From Woronichinia naegeliana WA131 (GTDB lineage: Bacteria; Cyanobacteriota; Cyanobacteriia; Cyanobacteriales; Microcystaceae): DNA of 64,000 nucleotides. Below the pieces are notes generated by a model. It was not told the DNA's origin. It did not search any database and saw nothing but the letters and a program-made list of their open reading frames with translations. A program made the position numbers and the translations under genes. The DNA is taken from NCBI GenBank assembly GCA_025370055.1, contig CP073041.1, positions 806,001 through 870,000 of the forward strand, read 5' to 3'. How positions within the stretch are numbered: the first letter of the stretch is position 1; each line of letters opens with the position of its first letter. Below are positions 1 to 9,796 of this stretch, piece by piece.

Positions 1-292
1 GACCTCGAAAACGGTAATTGCGATGAACTTTTTGGTAATGAATCTTTCTACTCTACTTCAGAAGACAAAAAGTAAAAAGTTGTAGAGTCGTTTTTCTTGT
101 GAAAAATGGTGTTAATTTTCCTCTCTTTTGTGAGGAGTGATTTGTGTTGACCTTTTTAGACAGAAAGGAACAATAGATTAAACAAAATCTGTATTTTGAT
201 TTGTTTCCATAAGGATAAGTTATCTATGCTTTTTCAGTCCATACTTCCCTAACCCACATTTCTTTCGTTTTTTGACTTTTTCAGCAAGCCCT
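1..292 (+). mobile_element. 3' end of an IS5/IS1182-type element (partial, runs off the left edge)
   Basis: This is the reverse complement of the distal end of the two intact 1690-bp elements at 6777-8466 and 12464-14153. It carries the last 27 codons of the transposase (2-85, stop TAG at 83-85) and ends with the terminal inverted repeat TTTTTCAGCAAGCCCT at 292. One codon differs from the intact copies (Glu to Lys near position 8). The four bases after the end are ATTT, the kind of 4-bp target duplication seen at an intact copy. The rest lies outside the window. Confidence 0.85.
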
Positions 293-950
293 ATTTAGGG
301 AGAACTTAAAACAGAGGATAGGACAATGCCTAGATTAGCACCAACGCCACTGCACCTAAGCGAACTGGAGCGAGAGCAACTGCAACATTTGGTCAATCGG
401 CACAGTACTTCCCAGCAAATTGTCCTCAGAGCCAAGATTATTCTACAAGCCGATGCTGGACAGAATCATCGAGAGATTGGTCGCGCCCTTAACATCAGTC
501 GAGATATGGCCCGACTATGGCGCAATTGTTGGCTAGAGCTGAGTGGCAAGCCCCTGTCGGTGGTGGAGCGATTAACGGATCATCCGTGTCAACTTAAAGG
601 AATGGGTTCCCAAATTTGTTGATTGAGAGCGGCCTTTTCTCGATGTCGCTTTCTCTCAGCTTTGACCAAACCAAATAACTTAGCACGTTCAGCCAGATAG
701 GTTACTGTATCAGGCTTTTCTCCTCTAGCAATAGCCTTCGCTACATAGTATAGACTCCGAAACACCATCTCTACTGAGATTTTTTCTTTCGGTTGATTTA
801 GAGCAATCGCCACTTCCCCTACCAATTGATTTAAGACCGTATAGAAAATCAAAGTGCAAATAATCTGGATTTGGACACCATTCTTATTCCCTACCCATAA
901 ATAGGCTAGTCCTAAAGGGTGCGACCTTTAGTTGATAAAAGCTGTTGTAA

Positions 951-1889
951 TCAGGGTTCTACAGGGAACCCATATTGATCAAGTTTTGCCCAAAATTGAC
1001 TCCATCGTTCCTTGGTCAATACCAAAGCTCGTAGGCTCAAAATAATTCCTGCTCCTTTTTCCTTCCATCGCATCCCTGAACAACATAATCGTTGTTTGAC
1101 CAACGTCTTACAAGCTGCTTCCGTAACACCTGAACCAATCGGATACTTTTTCTCTATGTATTCAGCATAATCCATTTGATGCTGATGATTCTCGTAATAA
1201 GTAATCGCCGCTTGTAGTTTCTCGGTAAGATTCTTAGAATGACTTTTTTCTTCTTTGACTTCTTTCATCAGATTTAGCAGTTCTCCTGCTTTTCCTTTTT
1301 CATGCTTGAGTTCTCGACAATTTTCAGTCAACCATTCTTTTTGTTTTGACACGGTATTCGGATGCAACGCTTCTGCCAAGGCACCTAAGTAACCAGAGGC
1401 ATGATAGAAATCTAATATCTGTTCTTCCGTTTGCTTTTCTAAAAACTTCCAATTTGATTCTGCCCCGTCTGCTATCCCGACCAATGTTGCCTCTGGATAA
1501 CGGTTTTTCGCTCGCTCAATTTCTCTTTCTAATCTTTCTAGAAAACTCTTTTTTCCATACTCTGGTGCCGCACCTAGATAGATTGTATGTTGACGTTCGC
1601 CTTCACTATCGTATAGGGAAACGGTTCCCACCATTGCTTCACGGTAGCCATCCTCACACATCAGCATACAGGTTCCATCTAATCCTATTCCCACTGTTGC
1701 AATTTGGCTATCCTCCTTGGGCGGGGCATAACTCCACGCTTCTTCTTTTGCCTGTACCACACTTCCTACTGCTTCACTCAATCTTTGGATATAGGATAGC
1801 GCTACTTTTCTACCATGATTTTCTAATAAATCATTTTTCACCTCTTTGCCTGCCATCCCTGACATTTTTGAGGATACCTGTTTTGCCAA
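951..1889 (-). CDS. ISKra4-like transposase, downstream reading frame
   Basis: This 312-residue frame carries the catalytic part of the transposase. It shows VGIGLDGTCMLM with the first Asp, VGIADGAESNWKFL with the second, LDFYHASGYL, and the C-terminal IGSGVTEAACKTLVKQRLC typical of ISKra4-type enzymes. It begins within the upstream frame, 59 bp before that frame's stop and offset by +1. The true N-terminus is therefore encoded upstream, and the apparent start MAKQVSSKM is probably internal. This is the only copy in the window whose catalytic half is uninterrupted. Confidence 0.78.
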   Translation of the reverse strand: MAKQVSSKMSGMAGKEVKNDLLENHGRKVALSYIQRLSEAVGSVVQAKEEAWSYAPPKEDSQIATVGIGLDGTCMLMCEDGYREAMVGTVSLYDSEGERQHTIYLGAAPEYGKKSFLERLEREIERAKNRYPEATLVGIADGAESNWKFLEKQTEEQILDFYHASGYLGALAEALHPNTVSKQKEWLTENCRELKHEKGKAGELLNLMKEVKEEKSHSKNLTEKLQAAITYYENHQHQMDYAEYIEKKYPIGSGVTEAACKTLVKQRLCCSGMRWKEKGAGIILSLRALVLTKERWSQFWAKLDQYGFPVEP

Positions 1890-2259
1890 TAATGGCGTTG
1901 ATGTTATGATTATCCTTGCTTCTCTTTCTAAGGGGCAATACGTTTTTCCTCAAAGGTGAACGCTGATATACATGACGATTCACTATAACCTCACCATAAG
2001 GTGTTTGATATTCTTTCGGTTGCTCTCCCTTACTCTTCCAGATTTCTTCACCGATTTTTAAGGGTGAACCATCTGTATCTAAATATTTCAAGGCTTCTTT
2101 GCTGGCGATGCAACCTACTTCGTTTAAGCCTTTTTGAATATTTATTTCTGTATCCAACATTGAACGACTGAGTTCTAATGTTAGTTCTATTTTTATCTTT
2201 GAACCCTCTACATTAATTAGTTTTGCTGTCATCATTGTTTCCTCTTTGTCACTTTTCAT
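1831..2259 (-). CDS. ISKra4-like transposase, upstream reading frame
   Basis: This 142-residue frame holds the N-terminal part of an ISKra4-type transposase (VEGSKIKIELTLELSRSMLD, then ALKYLDTDGSPL and YQTPYGEVIVNRHVYQRS). In the copy at 63542 the frame continues VGGKTY, which is the expected family sequence. Here a short altered stretch near 1951 adds one base, and the last 30 or so residues (LRKNVLPLRKRSKD onward) are out of frame. It overlaps the second frame (951-1889) by 59 bp. Making one protein would need a +1 shift. Confidence 0.75.
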   Translation of the reverse strand: MKSDKEETMMTAKLINVEGSKIKIELTLELSRSMLDTEINIQKGLNEVGCIASKEALKYLDTDGSPLKIGEEIWKSKGEQPKEYQTPYGEVIVNRHVYQRSPLRKNVLPLRKRSKDNHNINAIIGKTGILKNVRDGRQRGEK

Positions 2260-3908
2260 CCCATGTTAACACTTTTCTTTTCCTTCATCAACTAAAGGTC
2301 ACACCCGTCCTAAAAGTCTTTTCGTTAATAAAAAGGCTTCTTCGATTGTCCATCGTCTTCGATATAAATCACAGACCTCTTCGGCGGACAGTTGTTCGGG
2401 AGACAACACATTTGTTAAATACTGATACCAGATTGTTCCCCATAATACTGAGACTAATCTCACCGGATGCTTGCAAGGATTAGAACGGTAATTTCCCATA
2501 ATGATAATCTCATCTCTGTAATGACTACCTTGAGACAATACTTGTTTGGTTTTGTAAGATGTACCCGCTCTAAATCTGGTTAGAAAAAACTTTTTAGCTT
2601 CTGTTAACAAATCAAACCACACAAAGCTAAAAAATCCCATATCTACGAGAATTAAACCATTTTCTGGTAATTTAGCTGCCAATTCTTCACACCATATTTT
2701 ATCATTTGATTTATCATTTTCTGTGTACCATAAAGTAACGGGTCTTTGGGTAAAGGCTTCCACTACCATCATTATTTTACCCCCCAATTTACTCTTTTCT
2801 TCTTTACTTATTTTCATATTTTTCCTTACCTGCTCTAGCGTTTAGCCATCTGCTATCCACACTGCACTAAACTTTTCTCTTATTTTTTCCCATTTTTCTC
2901 CTACTTGGAGCTTCTTCCCTTTTTCGGCTGCTTTTTCTAACACTTCTTTTAGTAATATTGCAAATATTTCGGCTGGCACATTCATCATTCTTTTTGATAC
3001 TGCCTGTTTGCTTACTTTTAATGATGCTACCCATAGCAATCCCTCTTCCTCTAACAGTCTTACCGCTTCACTTATACCCGCTATTTGACGATACACTATA
3101 CTTAACACTAATGCCACCATTACTGGTAAATTTAATACCCTATCTCTCATCATTTTCTCATGAGTTCCCTGTAAATATTTTAATGGTGTAAACATTGTGG
3201 GTTCTAGTAATTCAAACAACTCTTTTGTTATTTCAGGGATTTCTACCCCTGGCTGATTTGTCTTACGACGTAAGTCTGGGTTTCCTTTTCTCCGAGGATG
3301 TTGTCTTGCCATTTGTTTTTTGCTCACTTTTTTATATACTAACCTTTTTTTCAGCCTACTCTTACTTCCGCCTGCTTTTAGGCTAATCTTTTGTGAGTAG
3401 GCATTTTGGCTTAAGTTGACACCAATGTTAACGGATGCACCTCGACCGGGAGGTCCCATGACCTTTAGCTTAGAGCAGATTCTTCAGTTATTTGCGATAG
3501 CTTGTGAGCCACCGGCGGATTATGACCGACCGCTCAGTCATTGGACAGCGCGGGAACTGGCGGATGAAATGCTCAAACAAGGCATTGTTGAGAGCATCTC
3601 CCCTCGCCATGTGGGACGATTGCTGGCGGAAGCCGACTTGAAACCACACCAATCGCAATATTGGTTAAATCCTCCCCCCGAACCTGAGTTTGATGAGAAA
3701 GTTAGTGACATTTGTCAGACCTACCTGAGTGCAATGGAGCGAGCAGAACAGGGAGAACAGACAATTTCCATTGATGAGATGACCGGCATTCAAGCCTTGG
3801 AACGAAAGGCTCCTGCCCAACCAATGCGACCTGGCAAACCAGAAAGGCGAGAATTTGAGTATATTCGTCACGGCACCCAGACGTTAATTGCCAGTTTTAA
3901 TGTGGTTT

Positions 3909-5299
3909 GGGTGTGACCTTTAGTTGATGAAGAAAAAGAAAAGTGTTAACATGAGATGAAAAGTGACAAAGAGGAAACAATGATGACAGCAAAACTAATT
4001 AATGTAGAGGGTTCAAAGATAAAAATAGAACTAACATTAGAACTAAGTCGTTCAATGTTGGATACAGAAATAAATATTCAAAAAGGCTTAAACGAAGTAG
4101 GTTGCATCGCCAGCAAAGAAGCCTTGAAATATTTAGATACAGATGGTTCACCCTTAAAAATCGGTGAAGAAATCTGGAAGAGTAAGGGAGAGCAACCGAA
4201 AGAATATCAAACACCTTATGGTGAGGTTATAGTGAATCGTCATGTATATCAGCGTTCACCTTTGAGGAAAAACGTATTGCCCCTTAGAAAGAGAAGCAAG
4301 GATAATCATAACATCAACGCCATTATTGGCAAAACAGGTATCCTCAAAAATGTCAGGGATGGCAGGCAAAGAGGTGAAAAATGATTTATTAGAAAATCAT
4401 GGTAGAAAAGTAGCGCTATCCTATATCCAAAGATTGAGTGAAGCAGTAGGAAGTGTGGTACAGGCAAAAGAAGAAGCGTGGAGTTATGCCCCGCCCAAGG
4501 AGGATAGCCAAATTGCAACAGTGGGAATAGGATTAGATGGAACCTGTATGCTGATGTGTGAGGATGGCTACCGTGAAGCAATGGTGGGAACCGTTTCCCT
4601 ATACGATAGTGAAGGCGAACGTCAACATACAATCTATCTAGGTGCGGCACCAGAGTATGGAAAAAAGAGTTTTCTAGAAAGATTAGAAAGAGAAATTGAG
4701 CGAGCGAAAAACCGTTATCCAGAGGCAACATTGGTCGGGATAGCAGACGGGGCAGAATCAAATTGGAAGTTTTTAGAAAAGCAAACGGAAGAACAGATAT
4801 TAGATTTCTATCATGCCTCTGGTTACTTAGGAGCGTTGGCAGAAGCGTTGCATCCTAATACAGTGTCAAAACAAAAAGAATGGTTGACTGAAAATTGTCG
4901 AGAACTCAAGCATGAAAAAGGAAAAGCAGGAGAACTGCTAAATCTGATGAAAGAAGTCAAAGAAGAAAAAAGTCATTCTTAAGAATCTTACCGAGAAACT
5001 ACAAGCGGCGATTACTTATTACGAGAATCATCAGCATCAAATGGATTATGCTGAATACATAGAGAAAAAGTATCCGATTGGTTCAGGTGTTACGGAAGCA
5101 GCTTGTAAGACGTTGGTCAAACAACGATTATGTTGTTCAGGGATGCGATGGAAGGAAAAAGGAGCAGGAATTATTTTGAGCCTACGAGCTTTGGTATTGA
5201 CGAAGGAACGATGGAGTCAATTTTGGGCAAAACTTGATCAATATGGGTTCCCTGTAGAACCCTGATTACAACAGCTTTTATCAACTAAAGGTCGCACCC
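3909..5299 (+). mobile_element. ISKra4-like element, copy 2 (1391 bp, 8-bp target duplication)
   Basis: The ends match copy 1 (GGGTGTGACCTTTAGTTGAT at 3909, and ATCAACTAAAGGTCGCACCC ending at 5299). TGTGGTTT is duplicated at 3901-3908 and 5300-5307 inside the IS630 gene. The element is one base longer than copy 1, which is accounted for by an extra T near 4979. Confidence 0.92.
3956..5265 (+). pseudogene. ISKra4-like transposase, copy 2, two frameshifts
   Basis: The upstream frame (3956-4384) is identical in sequence to that of copy 1, including the shared extra base near 4261. The catalytic frame (from 4326) is cut by an additional T in the CATTCTTAAG stretch near 4979, producing a stop at 4980-4982. 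The remaining 74 residues (from 5041, MDYAEYIEKKYPIGSG) follow in another frame. The second lesion is private to this copy, so this protein is certainly truncated, whereas the first lesion is shared with copy 1. Confidence 0.87.
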
Positions 5300-6776
5300 T
5301 GTGGTTTCAGGTCAGATTGCCCAAGCCAGTGTGGGAGACACGCGCACTGAGATAGACTATCTCAATCATGTTCAACAGTTGGTTGTCAGTGACCCAAAGA
5401 CTGTCAAGTGGCACCTGCTGATGGATTGCTTGAACACCCATCAATCAGAATCACTAGTAGGCTTGGGTGGCGCAAGTCGAAGGACTTGAGACCGACTTGG
5501 GCATCAAAGGAAAATCAGGCATTCTCCAATCAATGCAAAGCCGTTCTGAATTTTTGCGAGAGCCCAGTCATAAAATTGTCTTCCACTTCACCCCCAAGCA
5601 TTGCTCTTGGCTCAATCAAATTGAGATGTGGTTCAGTATGCTGATGAGTAAGTTACTCAGACGAGGCAATTTCATGAGCAGAGAACAGCTCAAAACTCGC
5701 ATCCTTGACTTCATTGATTACTTTAATCGCACTATGGCTAAACCCTTCAAATGGACTGGGAGCATCTCACTTATGCAATAAGTATTAATACTTATGGGCA
5801 GAAAAATAAGACTTTGAACTTTATCGAACTTTATCAAAAAAAGAAATGAGAGTATAATAGTCGAGACCCACTTTCCAAAATCTATCCCAATTGAGGAACA
5901 ATCTCATGTTATCAGTGTTATCAGAAAATGAAAAAAGGATTCAAGAGTTATGTCAAGAGTTGGGAGAATGTCTCTATCAACAATCTCAAGTTAAAACATT
6001 TAATAATTTGGGCGAAATAGAGGAGACTGTCAGAGACTTAATGATTCAGTATGTCAACCCAGAAATAGGTATTTTTTTGTCAAAACAAGTACCGAGGAAA
6101 CCACAGGTCGGATACGAACAGTAAAAAGTATTTTGGGGGAATTGCCCATTACAGAAAAACAAGCGAAGAAATTAGAACTAAAGCCTCGAACTCAGATGAG
6201 TCCAATGTTAGAGAAGAACTGTTTGCTACTGAGTGGCGATGAGTCTTATGAAAAAGCAGCTAAGAAAATCCAATCATTGACGGGAATTGCTGTTTCTCAC
6301 AGTACGCAACAACGCCTTGTACATCGCTATCATTTTGAAGAATTACCCTCTAACACAGAAGTCGAAGAAATTAGCATAGATGGTGGGAAGGTACGACTCA
6401 GAACTCCCAAGGGAGAACCCTTAATTTGGCGTGATTATAAAGGAGTCAGTTTTCATCAATTGGGGGTAGCTGCCTTTTTTCAAGATAACTCGGCTTTATT
6501 AGATTTGGTTAATTCTCAAATTTTGGCTAAGCCTTTAATTTGTTTGGGAGATGGACATGATGGTATCTGGAACTTATTTCGTGAGATAGGACAGAAACAT
6601 GAGCGAATTGAAATTTTGGACTGGTATCACTTAATTGAAAACCTCTATAAAGTTGGGGGGTCATTCCAGCGAATTGAGGAGGTCAAGTCTTTTCTTTGGA
6701 CGGGTGAAGTGGATGCCGCTATCTCCTGTTTTGAGGGATGGTCAGAGCCTCAAGCTGAGAATTTTATCATTTATTT

Positions 6777-8466
6777 AGGGCTTGCTGAAAAAGTCAAAAA
6801 ACGAAAGAAATGTGGGTTAGGGAAGTATGGACTGAAAAAGCATAGATAACTTATCCTTATGGAAACAAATCAAAATACAGATTTTGTTTAATCTATTGTT
6901 CCTTTCTGTCTAAAAAGGTCAACACAAATCACTCCTCACAAAAGAGAGGAAAATTAACACCATTTTTCACAAGAAAAACGACTCTACAACTTTTTACTTT
7001 TTGTCTTCTGAAGTAGAGTAGAAAGATTCATTACCAAAAAGTTCATCGCAATTACCGTTTCCGAGGTCTCAGGTAGTTTGGCCATCACTCGACCAAGACT
7101 AAATTTCCTCTTTCCCTGTCCGAATTTACCCTCAATGGCATTACGCACTCTTTCATCTGAGCGTGCCTCTTTCTTTTTTTCTTTGCTCACCTCTTTCGGC
7201 GGTCTTCCCAATCGGGGACCACTCATTCTTATATCCCTTTCTTTACAATAAGCTCGATTCGCTTTTGTTCGATAGATTTTATCCACATGAACCGATTCCG
7301 GATAACATCCTGTTTCCCTTTTATATTCTTCTATTCGCGCTTGTAAATCTCCCGATTCGTTGTAATTATCCCAACTTAATTTGTCTAAGAAGACAAAGCC
7401 ATTCACATTACTTGCCGATATTTTAGCTCCAAACTCTACTGCTTTTCCCGCTTTTCCACGCACTATTGGACGCACGTGAGGTTGGCTTACACTCACAATT
7501 CTGTTTTCTACTTTATTTGTCTTTTTTTCATACATTTCTAACTGTTGCTCATACACTTTTCCTATCGTTACAAGCTCTTCTTGCTCTTTTTTCGTTAGTT
7601 TTTCTAACTTTGCTCCCTCTTCTATCATTTTTTCTATATGAGACAAGTTTCTTTTTATATATCCTAGTTGTTTTTTTGTTCCTTTTCTTCTTTCTTTTTT
7701 TGACACACGACGTTTTTTTGCTATGGCTAAGTACTCTTTTCTTGCCACTTCCCTATAAGTCCTCGGCTTTTCTTTCCTTTTCTCTTTTATTTCTTCATAC
7801 AGCTTATCTATTATTTTTTCTGTTTTTTCTCTGGCATCATTCAATATTCCTATATCCGTTGGATATTTTATATCTGCTGGTGTACAAGTCGCATCTAACA
7901 ATAACTTTCCTTCATTTTCTTTTTTTTCTGACGCTACACCCGTCGCTTTTTTTTCTATTTCTTTATTAATTTTATTTATTAATTCCATTCCTATTTTTTT
8001 ACGAAAATGAACCATCATTGACGCATTAAATGCTTCTTTGCTACTATAGCTTTCCATTCCTATAAAGTACTGTAAATAAGGGTTCTCTTTTATTTGTTCT
8101 ACTGTTTCTCTGTCACTTTTTCCTGAAATTTCTTTGATAATTAATGCTCCTAATGCCATTCTAAATGATTTGGCTGGGGCTCCTTTTTTTTCTGTGAAGT
8201 TTTTTGCATATTCTTCCTCATATTCTTCCCAAAGAATCATTTTTGACATTTCTATCCAACGATTTTCTTCGTCTAACTGCCCGCCGAACAGATTTTTCAA
8301 GTTTTCTGGTGTTTCAATTGAGTACTGTTGCTTTCGGTACATCTGCTTTCTCTCTTCTTAATGCAATGGTTTTGAGGCATTCTACCCTATTTTCGTGCAT
8401 TCTAGCGGTTCTTAATTCGCCTACTATTTTTCTCCGTAAAGGTTTCAGCTTTTTTCAGCAAGCCCT
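6777..8466 (-). mobile_element. Intact IS5/IS1182-type element, copy A (1690 bp)
   Basis: The inverted repeats are AGGGCTTGCTGAAAAA at 6777 and its complement ending at 8466. ATTT is duplicated at 6773-6776 and 8467-8470. It has exactly the length of copy B (12464-14153) and differs from it at only a few positions seen by eye. It lies inside a transposase gene that it disrupts. Confidence 0.93.
6984..8342 (-). CDS. IS5/IS1182-type transposase, copy A
   Basis: This 452-residue transposase has an N-terminal DUF772-like region (RMALGALIIKEISGKSDRET, NPYLQYFIGM) and a DDE region. The catalytic landmarks are LLDATCTPADIKYP (first Asp) and SVHVDKIYRTKANR (second Asp), with the Glu probably in RNAIEGKFGQGKRKFSLGR. 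The middle is very Lys/Glu-rich. The frame is full length and matches copy B apart from a few substitutions (Leu for Pro in SKMILWEEYE, His for Asp in NLSHIEKM), so it is likely active. The assignment to IS1182 or another IS5 subgroup is less certain than the superfamily. Confidence 0.87.
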   Translation of the reverse strand: MYRKQQYSIETPENLKNLFGGQLDEENRWIEMSKMILWEEYEEEYAKNFTEKKGAPAKSFRMALGALIIKEISGKSDRETVEQIKENPYLQYFIGMESYSSKEAFNASMMVHFRKKIGMELINKINKEIEKKATGVASEKKENEGKLLLDATCTPADIKYPTDIGILNDAREKTEKIIDKLYEEIKEKRKEKPRTYREVARKEYLAIAKKRRVSKKERRKGTKKQLGYIKRNLSHIEKMIEEGAKLEKLTKKEQEELVTIGKVYEQQLEMYEKKTNKVENRIVSVSQPHVRPIVRGKAGKAVEFGAKISASNVNGFVFLDKLSWDNYNESGDLQARIEEYKRETGCYPESVHVDKIYRTKANRAYCKERDIRMSGPRLGRPPKEVSKEKKKEARSDERVRNAIEGKFGQGKRKFSLGRVMAKLPETSETVIAMNFLVMNLSTLLQKTKSKKL

Positions 8467-8721
8467 ATTTAAACAAGCATAAACATCGGATTGTCAATTA
8501 TGGTTATTTGCAGGCAGAGGGCATTTCTATTGGCTCTGGCTCTGTCGAATCTCAAGTTAAACAAATTGGTCATCGTCTTAAAATTACTGGTGCGAGTTGG
8601 AATTCTGACAATGTACCACAAGTCCTTCGTCATCGCTGTTCCTATTTAAATGATTACCTTTTTTGACTCTTTCATTTACCTCGTTAAGTATTTCTACTTA
8701 TTGCAAAGGTGAGATGCTCCC

Positions 8722-9162
8722 TTAAATGCTTCTTTGCTACTATAGCTTTCCATTCCTATAAAGTACTGTAAATAAGGGTTCTCTTTTATTTGTTCTACTG
8801 TTTCTCTGTCACTTTTTCCTGAAATTTCTTTGATAATTAATGCTCCTAATGCCATTCTAAATGATTTGGCTGGGGCTCCTTTTTTTTCTGTGAAGTTTTT
8901 TGCATATTCTTCCTCATATTCTTCCCAGGGAATCATTTTTGACATTTCTATCCAACGATTTTCTTCGTCTAACTGCCCGCCGAACAGATTTTTCAAGTTT
9001 TCTGGTGTTTCAATTGAGTACTGTTGCTTTCGGTACATCTGCTTTCTCTCTTCTTAATGCAATGGTTTTGAGGCATTCTACCCTATTTTCGTGCATTCTA
9101 GCGGTTCTTAATTCGCCTACTATTTTTCTCCGTAAAGGTTTCAGCTTTTTTCAGCAAGCCCT
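8722..9162 (-). mobile_element. IS5/IS1182-type element, truncated copy
   Basis: Only the transposase 5' end and the promoter-proximal terminus remain. The first 105 codons (MYRKQQYSIE to SSKEAF) are followed by sequence of the neighbouring ISKra4-like end. The terminal repeat finishes at 9162. It repeats 8034-8466 in the same orientation at a distance of about 690 bp, which gives a substrate for deletion. Confidence 0.88.
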
Positions 9163-9796
9163 ACTTAGAGAAGGAGGCTGCTCCCCTAGTCGAGCCGCTA
9201 GACATGATTGCGTCAGAAAATCTAAGACAGAACGCCCTTGTAATTTCAACGAATGATTGACTGTCAGCATTCTCGACACAAACTCACTCCCCGCTTGAGA
9301 CTGAGAACCAAAGCTGAGGTTACGCCAAATTACGGCTGGTCGCAAAGCTCGTTGTGCTGAATTATTCGTCGGTTCCACCCCCTCTCTATAGACAAACGTC
9401 CAGAGAGCCGCCTCCACTTTCAGCAACTTTCGACAGGTACGGACTGTTTTCGCGAGGGGCGATTTTTCGCGCCAACCAATTTCGATAGCCGCCGCCGACA
9501 TTAATTCTTGGTGCATTCCCCATCTGAGCAATTCTACTGCTTCGATAAATAACTCCTTCGACAGCGTGCCGTCTCTGACTTTGTGCCACCAATGAAACAG
9601 GCGATAGCCTCTCGCTAGTAATGCTGTACCGATTTCTTGTGATGCCCCTGTTCTTTCTGCCATCGCCTGAAAGTCTCTCAGCACATGAGACCAACATAGT
9701 TGTCGCAATTCTGGCTTCACCCAACTGTAGCTGCCATAACGGTCACTGCCTAAGTAGCCCGTGAATGTCTCGCCGATTAACTGTTTGGCCACTTCT
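9163..9796 (-). pseudogene. IS66-family transposase, C-terminal fragment
   Basis: About 205 residues of an IS66-type transposase remain. The typical sequence includes GYLGSDRYGSYSWV, CWSHVLRDFQAM, the acidic residue in YREGVEPTNNSAQRALRP, and VIWRNLSFGSQSQAGSEFV. The 5' part is cut off by the element starting at 9797 and the last codons by the IS5-type terminus at 9162. The GTG near 9792 is therefore not a true start. Neither IS66 end nor the accessory tnpA/tnpB genes are present. Confidence 0.85.

Larger units (their letters stand above)
917..2306 (-). mobile_element. ISKra4-like element, copy 1 (1390 bp, 8-bp target duplication)
   Basis: The terminal inverted repeats are GGGTGTGACCTTTAGTTGAT at the 2306 end and GGGTGCGACCTTTAGTTGAT at the 917 end. 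GTCCTAAA is duplicated at 909-916 and 2307-2314. The insertion split the IS4-type transposase. This copy is almost identical to copy 2 (3909-5299) but lies in the opposite orientation, so the two form a 1.39-kb inverted repeat with a 1.6-kb spacer. Confidence 0.92.
589..3312 (-). pseudogene. IS4-family transposase (premature stop, and split by an insertion)
   Basis: The start chosen is the ATG at 3310-3312 (MARQHPRRKG). Longer readings run out of the element into the host IS630 gene. Catalytic features are visible: the first Asp in VWIADG, the second in ILVDMGFF, and the YREK signature as YRRRWTIEEAFLLTK, in which Y-2-R-3-E-6-K spacing is exact. An in-frame TAA at 2842-2844 directly follows the first catalytic motif, and the frame then continues unchanged (TLEQVRKNM). 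The gene is split after LLTKRLLG by the ISKra4-like copy at 917-2306, and the C-terminus (589-916) reads on as AYLWVGNKNG. Not functional. Confidence 0.87.
581..3427 (-). mobile_element. IS4-family element, interrupted, with 9-bp target duplication
   Basis: The ends are near-perfect inverted repeats (CATCCGTGTCAACTTAA at 581, and its partner reading CATTGGTGTCAACTTAA from 3427). The element is flanked by TTAACGGAT at 572-580 and 3428-3436, a 9-bp target duplication inside the IS630 transposase gene. Without the inserted ISKra4-like copy and its duplicated target (1398 bp) it would be about 1.45 kb. The same left terminus recurs at 63864 at the other end of the window. Confidence 0.9.
326..5757 (+). 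pseudogene. IS630-family transposase, broken by three other elements
   Basis: This DDE transposase of the IS630/Tc1 superfamily survives in three collinear pieces. The N-terminal helix-turn-helix part is 326-580. The middle (3437-3908) carries the first catalytic Asp in SIDEMTGIQ. The C-terminal part (5308-5757) carries the second Asp (LLMDCLNTH) and the catalytic Glu (LNQIEMWF). Removing the inserted elements with one copy of each target duplication restores the reading frame across both internal junctions (ERLTDAPRPGG and ASFNVVSGQIAQ). A further one-base insertion near 5460 shifts the frame between QSESLV and VAQVEGL. The last codons after [12 protein letters not shown] are lost to the element beginning at 5758. 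It is the oldest layer of the stack and is dead. Confidence 0.88.
5906..8666 (+). pseudogene. ISKra4-like transposase, frameshifted and split
   Basis: Translation from ATG 5906 (MLSVLSENEK) reaches a stop at 6122-6124. The family sequence resumes in another frame as KSILGELPITEKQAKKLELK, so one base has been lost or gained near 6110. The catalytic parts EISIDGGKVRL, LGDGHDGIWNLF and LDWYHLIENLYKVGG are present. The gene is interrupted after NFIIYL by the IS5-type element. Removing that element with one ATTT restores IIYLNKHKHRIVNYGY, and the C-terminus (GSGSVESQVKQIGHRLKITG) ends at TGA 8664-8666. Confidence 0.85.
5758..8721 (+). mobile_element. Second-type ISKra4-like element, interrupted by an IS5-type element
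   Basis: The ends are inverted repeats, GGGAGCATCTCAC at 5758 and its complement ending at 8721, with similarity extending about 35 bp inward. No target duplication is seen. The left flank is IS630 sequence and the right flank is IS5-type sequence. This suggests recombination between two copies rather than a single insertion. Removing the inner element (6777-8466) leaves about 1.27 kb. Confidence 0.8.

Noticed and set aside
1346-1909. Open frame opposite the ISKra4-like catalytic frame (also 4306-4761)
   Set aside because: It is identical in both copies only because it mirrors the transposase, and it shows no domain features.
7163-7969. Long open frames on the strand opposite the IS5-type transposases (also 12850-13656)
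   Set aside because: They are rich in Phe, Leu and Tyr because they mirror the Lys/Glu-rich transposase. They recur only as shadows of that gene and have no independent start signal.
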